Shown here: positions 1 to 9,214 of the stretch, in pieces
How the letters are laid out: the number at the start of each line of letters is the position of its first letter
How positions within the stretch are numbered: the stretch's first letter is position 1
Assembly (NCBI GenBank): GCA_963766505.1
Contig: CAVYAL010000002.1
Span: 1-64,000, forward strand
Direction: 5' to 3'
Origin: DATIRA01 sp963766505
Lineage (GTDB): Bacteria; Pseudomonadota; Gammaproteobacteria; Steroidobacterales; Steroidobacteraceae
Length of the DNA: 64,000 bases
The notes under the pieces: generated by a model
Database searches by the model: none
What the model was told of the DNA's origin: nothing
Seen by the model: only the letters and a program-made list of their open reading frames with translations
Translations under genes and position numbers: made by a program

Positions 1-1
1 C

Positions 2-655
2 TTCCTGCCCGGCCTGCGCGAGTTGTGCGATCGACACGGCATCCTGCTCATCACCGATGAGATCCAGTCCGGCGCCGGGCGCACCGGGGCTATGTGGGCC
101 GTCGAGCACTGGGGCGTGGAGCCGGACATCCTCCTCTCGGCCAAGGGCATCGCCTCCGGCCTGCCACTGTCTGCCGTCGTCGCCCGATCCGAGATCATGG
201 CGGCCTGGGGCAAGGGTGCCCACGGCTCGACCTTCGGGGGCAACCCGGTCGCCTGCGCGGCCGCCCTGGCCACGCTCCGGCTGCTGCAGGACGGGCTCAT
301 CGACAACGCCGCCCGCCGCGGGAAGCAGGGGCTCACGGCTCTGCGACGCATCCATGGGCACTACGCGGACGTCGTCACGGCCAGCCGTGGCAAGGGCCTG
401 ATGCTCGCGCTCGAGCTGGCCAGCCCGGAGCTTGCCGAGAGGCTGCAGTGGGAGGCCTTCAGGCGCGGACTGCTGGTGCTGGGTGCCGGCAAGCGAGCGG
501 TGCGTGTCTCACCGCCGCTCGTCATCGACGAGGCCACCATGGCCAGCGGGCTCGCCGTCTTCGAGACCGCCATCGAAGCCGTGTCGCTGTTCGCAGCCGG
601 GGACGCGGACGCCGCGTCTGCGATGCACCTGGCGCAGAGACCAGCCGCTCCCTGA
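2..655 (+). CDS. class III aminotransferase, C-terminal part (partial at window edge)
   Basis: The reading frame is already open at the first codon of the window, so the N-terminal half lies outside. The visible 217 residues hold the class III (fold type I) PLP signature: an ITDEIQSG stretch with the cofactor-contacting Asp, then LLSAKGIASGLPLS with the PLP-binding Lys, then HGSTFGGNPVACAA. Family members transfer an amino group from substrates such as 4-aminobutyrate to 2-oxoglutarate. The exact substrate cannot be read from this half. A full-length relative lies at 50450-51745 with the same motif layout, so the genome carries at least two such enzymes. Translation ends at TGA and about 250 bp without a gene follow. 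Confidence 0.88.
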   Translation, partial: FLPGLRELCDRHGILLITDEIQSGAGRTGAMWAVEHWGVEPDILLSAKGIASGLPLSAVVARSEIMAAWGKGAHGSTFGGNPVACAAALATLRLLQDGLIDNAARRGKQGLTALRRIHGHYADVVTASRGKGLMLALELASPELAERLQWEAFRRGLLVLGAGKRAVRVSPPLVIDEATMASGLAVFETAIEAVSLFAAGDADAASAMHLAQRPAAP

Positions 656-785
656 TCATCGCGGGGTCCCGCAACCCCCCGGGAACACATCGTCCTGGCC
701 CGCTGCCGTTTCCCCGGCGCACCACCTCGGCGGTGAGGTGTACGCCGGTGCGGTTATCGGTGGTTCCCCCCGTACGGTCCGGGTA

Positions 786-798
786 GTACTCCTAGTAC
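786..798. promoter_or_regulatory. palindrome GTACT-CCT-AGTAC upstream of the tadE-like gene
   Basis: A 5-bp inverted repeat with a 3-bp centre lies about 115 bp upstream of the TadE-like start. The surrounding 656-911 stretch contains no gene I can support. An operator or promoter element is possible, but I recognise no specific regulator. Confidence 0.3.
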
Positions 799-911
799 AT
801 GCCCGAGGCCGAGTCGTCACCCAGGGAATCCCAGGATCGGCCTGGCAGCACCGCTATCCATCGCCCAGATCCCCGGGGCGGCCGGAAGCGATCAGACAGG
901 AGAACGGCTCC

Positions 912-1409
912 ATGCGCATGCGACGTCACCTCGACACCGAGCCTGCCCCACGGTCTCCCATGGTGATCCCGGTCACTTCCCCGGCGGAACGCGAGACCAG
1001 CCACGAGCCGCATCGTGGCCAGGCACTCGTCGAGTTCGCCATGATCCTGCCCGTCTTCATCCTGCTCGTGGCCGGCATGTTCGACTTCGGGCTGGGCATC
1101 TACTCGGACCTCACGCTCGTCAACGCAGCCCGGGAGGGAGCGCGTCTGGGCGTCATCGACCCCGGCAACACGACCGCCATCGAGGAGCGGGTGCGGGCCA
1201 TGGCCAGCAACCTCGACCCCTCCAGGCTCAACGTCGAGGTCGTCTGCGAGCGCGTCTCCGGCAGCGGCTTCACGGCCTGCACGAACCCCATGTGGCTGCC
1301 CGGCGACGCCACGCGCGTGACGGTCCGCTACGACTACACGGCCTTCTTCCCGCTGCTGTTCGGCACCGAGATCCCGCTCTCGTCCGAAGCGAAGATGCGG
1401 ATCGAGTAG
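912..1409 (+). CDS. TadE-like pilus assembly/pseudopilin protein
   Basis: 165 residues from ATG, preceded by an AGGAGA ribosome site (near 899-904). After a hydrophilic leader of about 35 residues comes the TadE signature: RGQALVEFAMILPVFILLVAG, a single membrane segment with the conserved Glu, followed by an extracytoplasmic tail with two Cys residues. TadE-like proteins are minor pseudopilins of tight-adherence (Flp) pili, or are exported envelope proteins of unknown role. The next gene carries the same RHQGQAL-type N-terminus fused to a von Willebrand A domain, so the two probably form a surface pair. No tadA, tadB or tadC gene is visible nearby. Confidence 0.8.
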   Translation: MRMRRHLDTEPAPRSPMVIPVTSPAERETSHEPHRGQALVEFAMILPVFILLVAGMFDFGLGIYSDLTLVNAAREGARLGVIDPGNTTAIEERVRAMASNLDPSRLNVEVVCERVSGSGFTACTNPMWLPGDATRVTVRYDYTAFFPLLFGTEIPLSSEAKMRIE

Positions 1410-1426
1410 CCGTGCGCGACCGATCG

Positions 1427-2879
1427 ATGACGAGGCTGACCGACATGCACACGCTCGCCCAGGCTGCCCGCTCCTTCCGCCAGTGGGTGCAGCACGGCTA
1501 TCTGTCCAGCCGCCCCTTCGACCCTGACGCCGTCGTGGATGAGAGGCCGCGGCACCAGGGCCAGGCACTGGTGCTCTTCACGCTCTTCTTCACTGTGATC
1601 CTGGGCATGGCCGCCCTCGTGCTGGACCAGGGCCTTCTGCGCAAGACGAACCTCGACCTCCACAACGCGCTCGACTCAGGCGCCCTCGCTGGTGTCAGCC
1701 TCCTCAAGGACGATGCGGCGGCGGCCGAGCAGGTCGCTCGTGAGTATGTCCAGCTGAATTTCCCGGACACACTGCCGGATGCTGACGTCGAGGTCAGCTT
1801 CCGCTGCCTCATCGGCGTCCAGGATGGCGCCCCGCGCCTGACGGACGTTCCGGCGGCCTGCGATCCGGGCGCAGGTGCGGCATGGACGGTGGACGGCGAC
1901 CGTGCCTTTGCCACGTGCGTACCGGCTCGGGGAGATGTCTGCAACGTCATCGTCCTCAAGGGGCCCGCCAAGCGCGACTACCTGTTCGCACCCGCCCTGG
2001 GCATCGACAGCGGATCCACCCCCGCTCAGGTGGCCGCAGCGTGCAAGGGTCTCTGCGGCGAGCCACCTGAGGTGCCGCTCGACATCGTCATGATCATCGA
2101 CCGGACCAGCTCGATGAACGGCGTGGACACGGACAACGCCAGGGCGGCGGCTGACTCGGTCCGCAAGATCCTCGAACCGGAGGATCCAGTGGCTGGGACT
2201 CAGCCTGCTGGGTCCCAGCCGGACCGGCCAGACCTGCCGAGCCGAGCACGACTCCGTGATCGGCACGGCCACGACGGCCGACCTGCGCCGCTGGGTGCCC
2301 GTCGGCCTGACCGGCAAGGGTGCCACCTTCGGGACTGACTACACCCCCAGCACCAGCGTGATGGCGCACACCATCGGCTGCTTCCGCAACTCCAGCACGG
2401 GGACCGATCTCGCCGATCCCGTCCGCATGGCCACCTACGAGCTGGAGACCCACGGTCGCGCGGACGCCACCAAGGCCATCCTCCTCCTCAGTGACGGCCA
2501 GCCCAACAACTCCACGAGCTCGACCGTGAGGACGAACAGGCGCTACTGCGAGGAGGCCGCCCAGGCGGCCCAGGCGGCCAAGGCGCGGGGCATCGAGGTC
2601 TACACGGTCGGCTTCGGGCTGGATGGCTCGAACGACATCAACTGCGAGGACCCCTCCGGCCCCTGGCAGGGCAGGAAGGCGACCGCGTTGCTGGCCTCGA
2701 TGGCCACGGACTCCGCCAGCGACGGGGGCTGCCCCGGTACCGAGAACGACGATGGGGACCACTACTTCTGTCTGCCCAAGACGGCCGGGGCCAGCACCGA
2801 CCTCTCCAAGGTCTTCCAGAAGGCCGTTACGAACCTGGTCTCGCATTCACGACTCGTCAAGATCCCCGAGGATGCCTGA
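1427..2879 (+). CDS. TadG-like membrane protein with von Willebrand factor A domain (frame broken once)
   Basis: Starts at ATG 1427, just after the TadE-like gene. Residues about 45-75 are a TadE/G-type membrane anchor (GQALVLFTLFFTVILGMAAL). A long extracytoplasmic region follows, then a vWA domain whose MIDAS motif reads DRTSSM near 2100. The frame breaks near 2186 and resumes as VQWLGLSLLGPS, continuing through ILLLSDGQPN and a VYTVGFG strand to the stop. The protein would be about 480 residues. The vWA domain normally binds a divalent cation and a protein ligand, so a role in adhesion or pilus assembly outside the cell is likely. The break is +1 or -2; I cannot tell which from the sequence. 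Confidence 0.75.
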
Positions 2880-2948
2880 GAGCGCCAGGCGCGGCGGTCC
2901 GATCCTGCTCGACCCCCGTCTCCGCGGTTGACGACCCGCGGGAGCCGA

Positions 2949-2994
2949 CCACCACGGCGGTACCACCCTTGTGAGCGGTGGCACCGCCGTGGTG
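2949..2994. terminator. bidirectional hairpin between convergent genes
   Basis: Arms of about 18 bp (CCACCACGGCGGTACCACC against GGTGGCACCGCCGTGGTG, one mismatch) enclose a 9-base loop. It lies exactly between the stops of the convergent vWA gene and the transporter at 3023. No T-run follows on either strand, so it may act as a non-canonical terminator or an mRNA-stabilising hairpin. Confidence 0.6.
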
Positions 2995-3022
2995 TCACTG
3001 CTGGCCCCCGATCGGGCCAGTC

Positions 3023-3872
3023 CTATAGCCGCGTCAGCGTGATCACGACTACGCCGACCGTGACGCTGCCCACGCCCAGCCACTGACGTGGACTGATGCG
3101 CTCGCCCACCGTGTGGGCCAGGAGCGCGGCGATGACCGCGAACTGTGACGAGAATACGGCCGTGACCGCGATGGACTCCCTGGCGCCCCAGGCAAAGGTG
3201 TAGACACCGACCACCTCGGCGATCCCCGCGAAGCCCAGGAAGGGCAGCAGCCCACGCTGGCAGCGCAGACCGTCCCGTGATCGTGAGCGGCAGGGTCAGG
3301 AAGGCGACGCCGCCGATGCGACCTGCCGCCACCACCCAGCTTGGGGGCACGCCGGCGCTGGCCCGGCCGGCCGCGTAGAGGCCCACGCCGAAGACGAGCG
3401 CCGCCGCCACAGCGTAGCCGACGTAACGCGCCCCCTGGCCGGACAGCGCGTCTGCCCCGCCGCCCGGCTGCAGGGCGACCACGAAGACGCCCCCGGCGAT
3501 GAGGATCAGCATGGCTGCCAGCAACGGCGACGCGGGCTCCCCGGTGAGCACTGCGAGCGCGGCTGCGATGGCGCCCTCGGTGGACACGATCGGTGCCGTG
3601 ACCGGGACCTTGCCGCCGCTCAGGGCCGTGTAGTTGAGGACCATGCCCACCACGTAGCCAAGACCGGCCAGGGCCAGCCAGGCGAAGTCCTCGACCACGA
3701 CGGGTTCGGAAGGGGCCTCGAGGATCAGCAGCGGTAACGTCACCACCAGGCCGATGAAGACGACCCAGGCGGTGCTGGACCACGGCCCCAGCACGCGGCT
3801 GGCCCGCGCCGCGGCCAGCGTGGCGAGGGCCCACGCGAAGGCGGTGACGAGCCCGCCGACGACCGCGATCAT
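3023..3872 (-). CDS. EamA/DMT-family permease (frame broken once)
   Basis: ATG at 3872. The protein is almost entirely hydrophobic and shows the two-fold repeat typical of drug/metabolite transporters: TPIVSTEGAIAAALAVL in the first half and SSQFAVIAALLAHTVGERI in the second, with about ten membrane helices predicted by eye. The frame shifts near 3254. Restoring one GC unit there joins LTITGRSALPA to RGLLPFLGFAGIAEVVG and gives a normal length near 283 residues. The substrate is unknown; family members export amino acids or metabolites. A second member of the family is at 48340. Confidence 0.8.
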
Positions 3873-3976
3873 GGCGCCTTCATCGGCTTGAGCGCGGGCC
3901 GCTGGTCACAGCAGCGAGCGTACGTGATGCCAGCCATCTGCGGGCAGCGAGCGCCAGCCCGACGTACCCTTGCGGC

Positions 3977-4897
3977 GTGTCAACGTCACTGTTCCCCAGA
4001 CCCGGACCGCTCGGATGGCTCACGGCAGGCCTCGCTGCCGTGGTCCTCATGGGCTCGCTGCTGTCGGCCGTGCTCCCCGCTGCCGCCCAGGACGGTCCGG
4101 CCATCATCCCCATCCTGGCCTCATCGGAGCTGGCGCAGGGACCGAACCGCTTCCTGTTCAGCCTCACTGACCGGGAGGGCCGACCGCTGGCGGCACCGGA
4201 CGTGACCGTGCGCTTGCGCTTCTACGATGACGCCGCTGACCCCGACGCGGTCGCCTTCGAGTCTGGATCGCGCTTCCTCTGGGCCATCGAGGACGTCCGT
4301 GGACTGTACGCGGCGGATATCGAGTTCCCGCACGCCGGGCGCTGGGGTACGCGGTTCGATACCACCTTCCCCGACGGTCGCAGCGAGACGGTGCGGGCGG
4401 ACTACGACGTCTGGGAGACGACCAGCACACCGGCCATCGGCGCTCCGGCACCTGCCATCGACACGCCCACGGCCGCGGACGTGGGCGGTGACCTGAGCCT
4501 CATCTCCACCGACCCGGAGCCGGTAGAGCGCTTCTACGAACTCTCCATCCTCGACGCCATCGAGGCCGAGGCGCCCGCCATCATCGCCTTCGTCACGCCG
4601 GCCTTCTGCCAGTCGGCCACCTGTGGGCCGACGCTGGACAAGGTCAAGGCGGTCGCCGCCGGCCACCCCGAGGTCAATGTCGTCCATGTCGAGCCCTACC
4701 TCATGCACGTCAAGGACGGCTACCTCCAGCCGCTCCTGTCCGAGGAGGGCTGGCTGCAGCCGGCCCCGTGGACGACCGCCTGGGGTCTGCGCACGGAGCC
4801 GTACGTGGTGGTCATCGATGCGGGCGGGCTGGTGCGCGCCAAGTACGAGGGCGCCATCACCGTCGAGGAGCTGGAGCAGGCCCTCGCGGCGCTGTAG
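3977..4897 (+). CDS. secreted or membrane-anchored thioredoxin-fold protein
   Basis: 306 residues from GTG. An N-terminal hydrophobic stretch (about 13-38) ending PAAAQ looks like a signal peptide. Residues 45-140 are a beta-rich domain. Residues 185-306 have thioredoxin-like features: IIAFVTPAFCQSATCGP, in the place of the redox motif but with Cys-X4-Cys spacing instead of Cys-X2-Cys, then YVVVIDAGGLVRAKYEG, the strand-turn-strand near the fold's end. It may act as an extracytoplasmic redox or metallochaperone-like protein. The wider Cys spacing makes ordinary disulfide oxidoreductase chemistry uncertain. Confidence 0.6.
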   Translation: MSTSLFPRPGPLGWLTAGLAAVVLMGSLLSAVLPAAAQDGPAIIPILASSELAQGPNRFLFSLTDREGRPLAAPDVTVRLRFYDDAADPDAVAFESGSRFLWAIEDVRGLYAADIEFPHAGRWGTRFDTTFPDGRSETVRADYDVWETTSTPAIGAPAPAIDTPTAADVGGDLSLISTDPEPVERFYELSILDAIEAEAPAIIAFVTPAFCQSATCGPTLDKVKAVAAGHPEVNVVHVEPYLMHVKDGYLQPLLSEEGWLQPAPWTTAWGLRTEPYVVVIDAGGLVRAKYEGAITVEELEQALAAL

Positions 4898-4964
4898 CCG
4901 GTCCTCACGGTGCTGCAGCCGGCACCAGCCCGATGCGACCGGGCCGCCGCGGTAGCATGACCTC

Positions 4965-5885
4965 GTGACGAGCTCGAAGGTGGCGACCATGCGCGATGCC
5001 GTCGCCGCGCTCGTGCGTGATGGTGACAGCGTCGCCATCGAGGGCTTCACGCACCTCATCTGTTTCGCGGCCGGCCACGAGATCATCCGTCAGCGCCGCC
5101 GCGACCTGACCCTCATCCGCATGACGCCGGACGTCATCTACGACCAGATGATCGGGGCCGGTGTGGCGCGCAAGCTGGTCTTCTCGTGGCTGGGCAACCC
5201 AGGCGTGGGCAGCCTGCACGCCATCCGTCGCGTCTCCGAGGGTCCCGAGACGACCCTCGAGCTCGAGGAGTACAGCCACTACGGCATGGTGGGCCGGTAC
5301 ATCGCCGGGGGCACCAACCTGCCCTTCTTCCCGCTGCGCAGCTACTACGAGACGGACCTGCCGGTGGCCAACCCACTGATCCGGCCGCTGCGCTCGCCGT
5401 ACGGCGACGAAGAGGTCTACGTGGTCCCGCCGCTGCGGCCGGACGTCACCATCGTGCACGCGCAGCGCGCCGATGCCCGCGGGAACACCCAGATGTGGGG
5501 CCTGCTGGGTGCCCAGAAGGAAGCCGCCTTCGCCGCCGAACGGGTCATCGTCGTGGTCGAGGAGCTGGTCGAGGAGGCCGTCGTCCGTGCGGACCCCAAC
5601 CGCACCGTCATCCCCGGCCTCATCGTCGACGCCGTCGTCGTCGAGCCCTACGGCGCCCACCCCTCCTACGCACAGGGACACTACGACCGCGACAACGCCT
5701 TCTATGTCGGATGGGACGCCATCAGCCGCGATGCCGCACGCCTGCGCACCTGGCTCGACGAATGGGTCCACGAGCTGCCCGGACGGGCCGAGTACATGGA
5801 ACGCCTGGGAGCGGAGGTGCGCGAGCGCATCCGGCCCACGGGGCCAGCGCCTGCCGGCCCCATCGACTACGGGGAGTACCGGTGA
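4965..5885 (+). CDS. class I CoA-transferase, subunit A
   Basis: 306 residues from GTG 4965. N-terminal GDSVAIEGFTHLICFAAGHE and the later PPLRPDVTIVHAQRADARGN block are typical of alpha subunits of family I CoA-transferases (glutaconate, 3-oxoacid and related). The stop overlaps the start of the beta-subunit gene (GTGA at 5882-5885), which is strong evidence for translational coupling into a heterodimer or heterotetramer. Such enzymes move CoA between acyl donors and carboxylic acids through a glutamyl-CoA intermediate on the beta subunit. A ring-opening hydrolase of the IpdAB type, which uses the same fold, is the main alternative. Confidence 0.85.
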   Translation: MTSSKVATMRDAVAALVRDGDSVAIEGFTHLICFAAGHEIIRQRRRDLTLIRMTPDVIYDQMIGAGVARKLVFSWLGNPGVGSLHAIRRVSEGPETTLELEEYSHYGMVGRYIAGGTNLPFFPLRSYYETDLPVANPLIRPLRSPYGDEEVYVVPPLRPDVTIVHAQRADARGNTQMWGLLGAQKEAAFAAERVIVVVEELVEEAVVRADPNRTVIPGLIVDAVVVEPYGAHPSYAQGHYDRDNAFYVGWDAISRDAARLRTWLDEWVHELPGRAEYMERLGAEVRERIRPTGPAPAGPIDYGEYR

Positions 5886-6673
5886 CCACCGCGGCGGAGC
5901 AGGCCACCCACAGCCGCAGCGAGATGATGATCGCGGCTGCAGCACGGGAGCTGGCCGGCCAGCGCGTCTGCTTCGTGGGCATCGGGCTGCCCAACATCGC
6001 CGTCAACCTGGCTCTCCATACCGTGGCGCCGGACCTGGAGCTCATCTACGAGGCCGGGGCCTACGGCGCCCAGCCCGCCCGGCTGCCGCTCTCGATCGGC
6101 GACCCCACCATCGTCAGCGGGGCCATCGCGGCCATGTCCATGGCCGACCTCTTCGGCTACTACCTGCAGGGCGGTCTCGTCGACGTCGGCTTCCTCGGCG
6201 CGGCCCAGATCGACCGCTACGGCAACATCAACACCACCGTCATCGGGGACTACGCCGCGCCGCGGACACGCCTGCCGGGCTCGGGCGGTGCCTGCGAGAT
6301 CGCCATCAACGCGCGCCAGGTCTTCGTGGTCATGCGCCAGTCGACCCGCTCCTTCGTCGAGCACATCGACTTCCGTACCTCGCCCGGCAACCTCGGTGGC
6401 AGCGCCGACGCCACGGCCATGCGGAGGACACAGGGCTGGTCAGGTCGCGGTCCCTCGGTGGTGGTCACTGACCTTGGCGTGTACCACTTCGACGACGACG
6501 GCGAGATGCGCCTGGACACGCTCCACCCGGGCGCCACACTGGAGGATGTCCATGCCGCGATGGGATGGCGGGTGCGGGTATGCGGCGAGCTCGCCACCAC
6601 GCCGCCCCCGAGCGCGGAGGAGCTTCGACTCATCCGCGAGGTCCTCGACCCCGCGGGGCACTACACCGGCTGA
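5882..6673 (+). CDS. class I CoA-transferase, subunit B
   Basis: 263 residues from GTG 5882, overlapping the alpha-subunit stop. It contains VCFVGIGLPNIAVNLA and ELIYEAGAYGA, where a Glu sits at the position of the CoA-thioester-forming residue, followed by GGLVDVGFLGAAQIDRYGN. Retention of the Glu favours transferase chemistry over the hydrolase-type relatives that lack it, although I judge this without an alignment. Together with the acyl-CoA ligase at 7464 it suggests local metabolism of carboxylic acids as CoA esters. Confidence 0.82.
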   Translation: MTTAAEQATHSRSEMMIAAAARELAGQRVCFVGIGLPNIAVNLALHTVAPDLELIYEAGAYGAQPARLPLSIGDPTIVSGAIAAMSMADLFGYYLQGGLVDVGFLGAAQIDRYGNINTTVIGDYAAPRTRLPGSGGACEIAINARQVFVVMRQSTRSFVEHIDFRTSPGNLGGSADATAMRRTQGWSGRGPSVVVTDLGVYHFDDDGEMRLDTLHPGATLEDVHAAMGWRVRVCGELATTPPPSAEELRLIREVLDPAGHYTG

Positions 6674-6703
6674 GGCAGGGTTGGGGCGGCGCCGGGGCGA
6701 GCG

Positions 6704-7330
6704 TCAGCGGCGCATCGGCAGGCGGTCCCGCAGGACCAGGTAGACCCCGATGCCGATCATGGCCAGGGGGATGACCACGGCAAGCCCGAGGTCGAAGGGC
6801 AGCGCGTCCGAGACGTCGGCCAGGCCGATGATGCCGAGGATGGAACCCAGGAAGAGTGCCCATGGCCGGCGCGTGCCCTGGACGCTCGCCAGAGCCCAGC
6901 CGGCCAGGAACGCCAGGCCGATGGCCAGCGTCGTCCAGCCATCACCGACCAGGATGCCCAGGTCCGCGCCGATGCCTGCCAGGCCCCACGCCGTGAGCAC
7001 CAGCGCAGGCATCGTGGCACCCACGCTGCGACCGAAGAGCCAGGCGAGCCCCGAAGGCGATGCCCGCAGCCAGGATGATCAGCGAGGCGAAGCTGAGATC
7101 GGGGATGAGCATCTCGATGAGCAGGCCGATGCCGAGGACCAGCAGCAGGATGGCGAACCAGGGGAACGGTCGCCGCGACGAGGACCACGAGTAGACGCGC
7201 ATGGTCGGTGCGTTCCACGGGCCGCGAGGTGGGAAGCCCTGGGGGGGCCCTCCCTGCCGGGTGAGAAGCCTTCCTTGCCGGGTGGCGGCGGTGGCCCGAC
7301 CGGCCTGGGACCAGGGTGCGGTGATGTCAT
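6704..7330 (-). CDS. small polytopic membrane protein with proline-rich N-terminus (two frame breaks)
   Basis: The likely start is ATG 7330, giving a Pro/Gly-rich head (MTSPHPGPRPVGPPPPPGK). A seven-base homopolymer at 7241-7247 breaks the frame. One more base joins the head smoothly to QGFPPRGPWNAPTMRVYSW. A second break near 7050 separates LIILAAGIAFG from LAWLFGRSVGATM. The joined protein has about four membrane helices in a layout like the LiaF/DUF5668-type transmembrane region of envelope-stress proteins. That resemblance is by eye only. It converges on no neighbour and is not obviously in an operon. Confidence 0.55.
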
Positions 7331-7463
7331 CGCGCCAATCGTAGCCTGCCTGCGCCGTCAGTCCCGGCAAGCGCCAGCGAATGAGGCTGCATCTGAGTCC
7401 GGCCCTGATGCCGTCGACGAACCTTAGCCTGACCCTGCGACTCAGCGCGAAAGGAGTCGCATC

Positions 7464-9176
7464 ATGGGCGATCAGAGGCATCCGGACCCAGCCAGCTACG
7501 ACTCACTGGTCGATCTGCTCGATGATGCCGCAGCGCGCTACCCGGGCGATCGCCCCGTCCTCAGCCTGCGCACCGATGAGGGCATCAGCGTGGCCTGGTC
7601 GCCCGCGGAGCTGCGCCGGCGCGCACGCATCGCAGCCTGGCGGCTCCGCGCCTGGGGCCTGGCGAGCGGCGAGCGGCTGCTGACATGGAGCCCGTCGACG
7701 CCCGCCCTGCCGGCTGTCTACTGGGGCGCCATGATGGCGGGAATCGTCTACGTGCCGCTTGACCTTCGCATGACCCCGGCCGTGCTGCGCCGCATCGCGG
7801 ACCAGGCCGAGACCTCGTACCTGGCCATCGGCACCGGCCTGGATGCGCCGGACCCGGTGGCTGGTGGTCTCGACCACCTGCAGCGGCGGACCGTCGAGGA
7901 GTTGACCGCAGAGCCAGCTCCTGGCGACCCGGTCTTCCCGGCCGACTGGGAGATGCAGCTGGATGCCTGGCCCCGGCCGTGCCGCGATGACCTCGTCGAG
8001 GTCATCTACACCTCGGGCACCACCAGCCAGCCCAAGGGTGTGCTGCGGACCCACGGTACCTTCCTCTCCATCACCGAGGTGTCCCGCGTGATCCTGCCGC
8101 CGCGCCGGCATCGACTCGTCAGCATCCTGCCTCTGTCACACCTGTTCGAGCAGGCCATCACCCTCTTCTACGGGGTCATGATCGGCGCCGAGGTCGTCTA
8201 CGTACGCTCCCGCAATCCTCGCGTCATCCTCGACGCCATGCGCGAGCTGCGCGTCACCACCATGGTCGTGCCGCCGCAGTTCCTGCAGCTGTTCTGGGTT
8301 GCGCTGCTGCGCGAGGTCGAACGGCAGGGCAGACGTGACTCGTTCGAACGGGCACGGCGCCTGGCGCGCCATCTGCCGGTCAAGCTGCGCCGGCTCGTGT
8401 TCCGCTCGCTGCTGCGCCAGTTCGGTGGAGAGCTCAGCATGATGGGCACCGCCGGCGCCTGGCTGCCACCGGAACTGCAGCAGTGCTGGGAGGACCTGGG
8501 CATCACCATCGTGCAGGGCTACGGCTCCACCGAGGCCGGACTGGCCTCCGGCAACAACGAGCGCGATCACCCCGCGGGCGTGGTCGGACGCACCATCCCG
8601 CCGGTCCGGCTCAGGCTCGCGGATGCCGATGCCGAGATCCTCGTCGCAGGTCCCACCGTCAGCCCGGGCTACTGGAAGGACCCCGAAACGACCGCCGCAG
8701 CCTTCGATGCCGAAGGCTGGTACCACAGCGGGGACATCGGCCGTTTCGACGACGCTGGTCGCCTGGTCCTGGTCGGTCGCAAGCGGAACATCATCGTCCT
8801 GGCCAACGGTCTCAACGTCTTCCCCGAGGACATCGAGATCGTCCTCGCCGAACATGGGCTGGACCAGGCCGTGGTGCTGGAGACGGCCCCTGGGCGCATC
8901 GAGGCCGTGGTCATGCCGCCGGGCACCATGCCCCTGCTGGCACCCGGGAGAGGCGGCCAGGGGCCGCGCACGGCCGACGAGGAGGTCGAAGCCCGGGCCC
9001 GCATCGACGCCATCGTGCGAGCCGCCAACGCCGATCTGGCACCGCACCAGCGCATCGATGGCTGGCGTCTCTGGCCGGAGCCTGACTTCCCCCGCACGTA
9101 CATGCTCAAGATCCGGCGCGATCCCGTCCGGGAATGGGCCGGGGCCGCCGTGCCGCTCGCGGTGCGCGAGGAGTGA
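7464..9176 (+). CDS. AMP-dependent acyl-CoA synthetase/ligase
   Basis: 570 residues from ATG 7464 with a good AAAGGAG ribosome site. The adenylate-forming signatures are in order: the phosphate-binding loop YTSGTTSQPKGVLRTHGTF (about 185), GYGSTEAG (about 353), YHSGDIGRFDDAGRLVLVGRKRN (about 425) and a C-terminal Lys in YMLKIRRDPVREW. The enzyme activates a carboxylic acid, probably a medium- or long-chain fatty acid, to acyl-AMP and then acyl-CoA. The frame is intact over 1.7 kb, in contrast to many genes later in the window. The adjacent CoA-transferase pair would provide a second route to CoA esters. Confidence 0.88.
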   Translation: MGDQRHPDPASYDSLVDLLDDAAARYPGDRPVLSLRTDEGISVAWSPAELRRRARIAAWRLRAWGLASGERLLTWSPSTPALPAVYWGAMMAGIVYVPLDLRMTPAVLRRIADQAETSYLAIGTGLDAPDPVAGGLDHLQRRTVEELTAEPAPGDPVFPADWEMQLDAWPRPCRDDLVEVIYTSGTTSQPKGVLRTHGTFLSITEVSRVILPPRRHRLVSILPLSHLFEQAITLFYGVMIGAEVVYVRSRNPRVILDAMRELRVTTMVVPPQFLQLFWVALLREVERQGRRDSFERARRLARHLPVKLRRLVFRSLLRQFGGELSMMGTAGAWLPPELQQCWEDLGITIVQGYGSTEAGLASGNNERDHPAGVVGRTIPPVRLRLADADAEILVAGPTVSPGYWKDPETTAAAFDAEGWYHSGDIGRFDDAGRLVLVGRKRNIIVLANGLNVFPEDIEIVLAEHGLDQAVVLETAPGRIEAVVMPPGTMPLLAPGRGGQGPRTADEEVEARARIDAIVRAANADLAPHQRIDGWRLWPEPDFPRTYMLKIRRDPVREWAGAAVPLAVREE

Positions 9177-9214
9177 GCATCCGGTTCGGCGAGTCGCGGC
9201 ATGCCGATGTGGTG

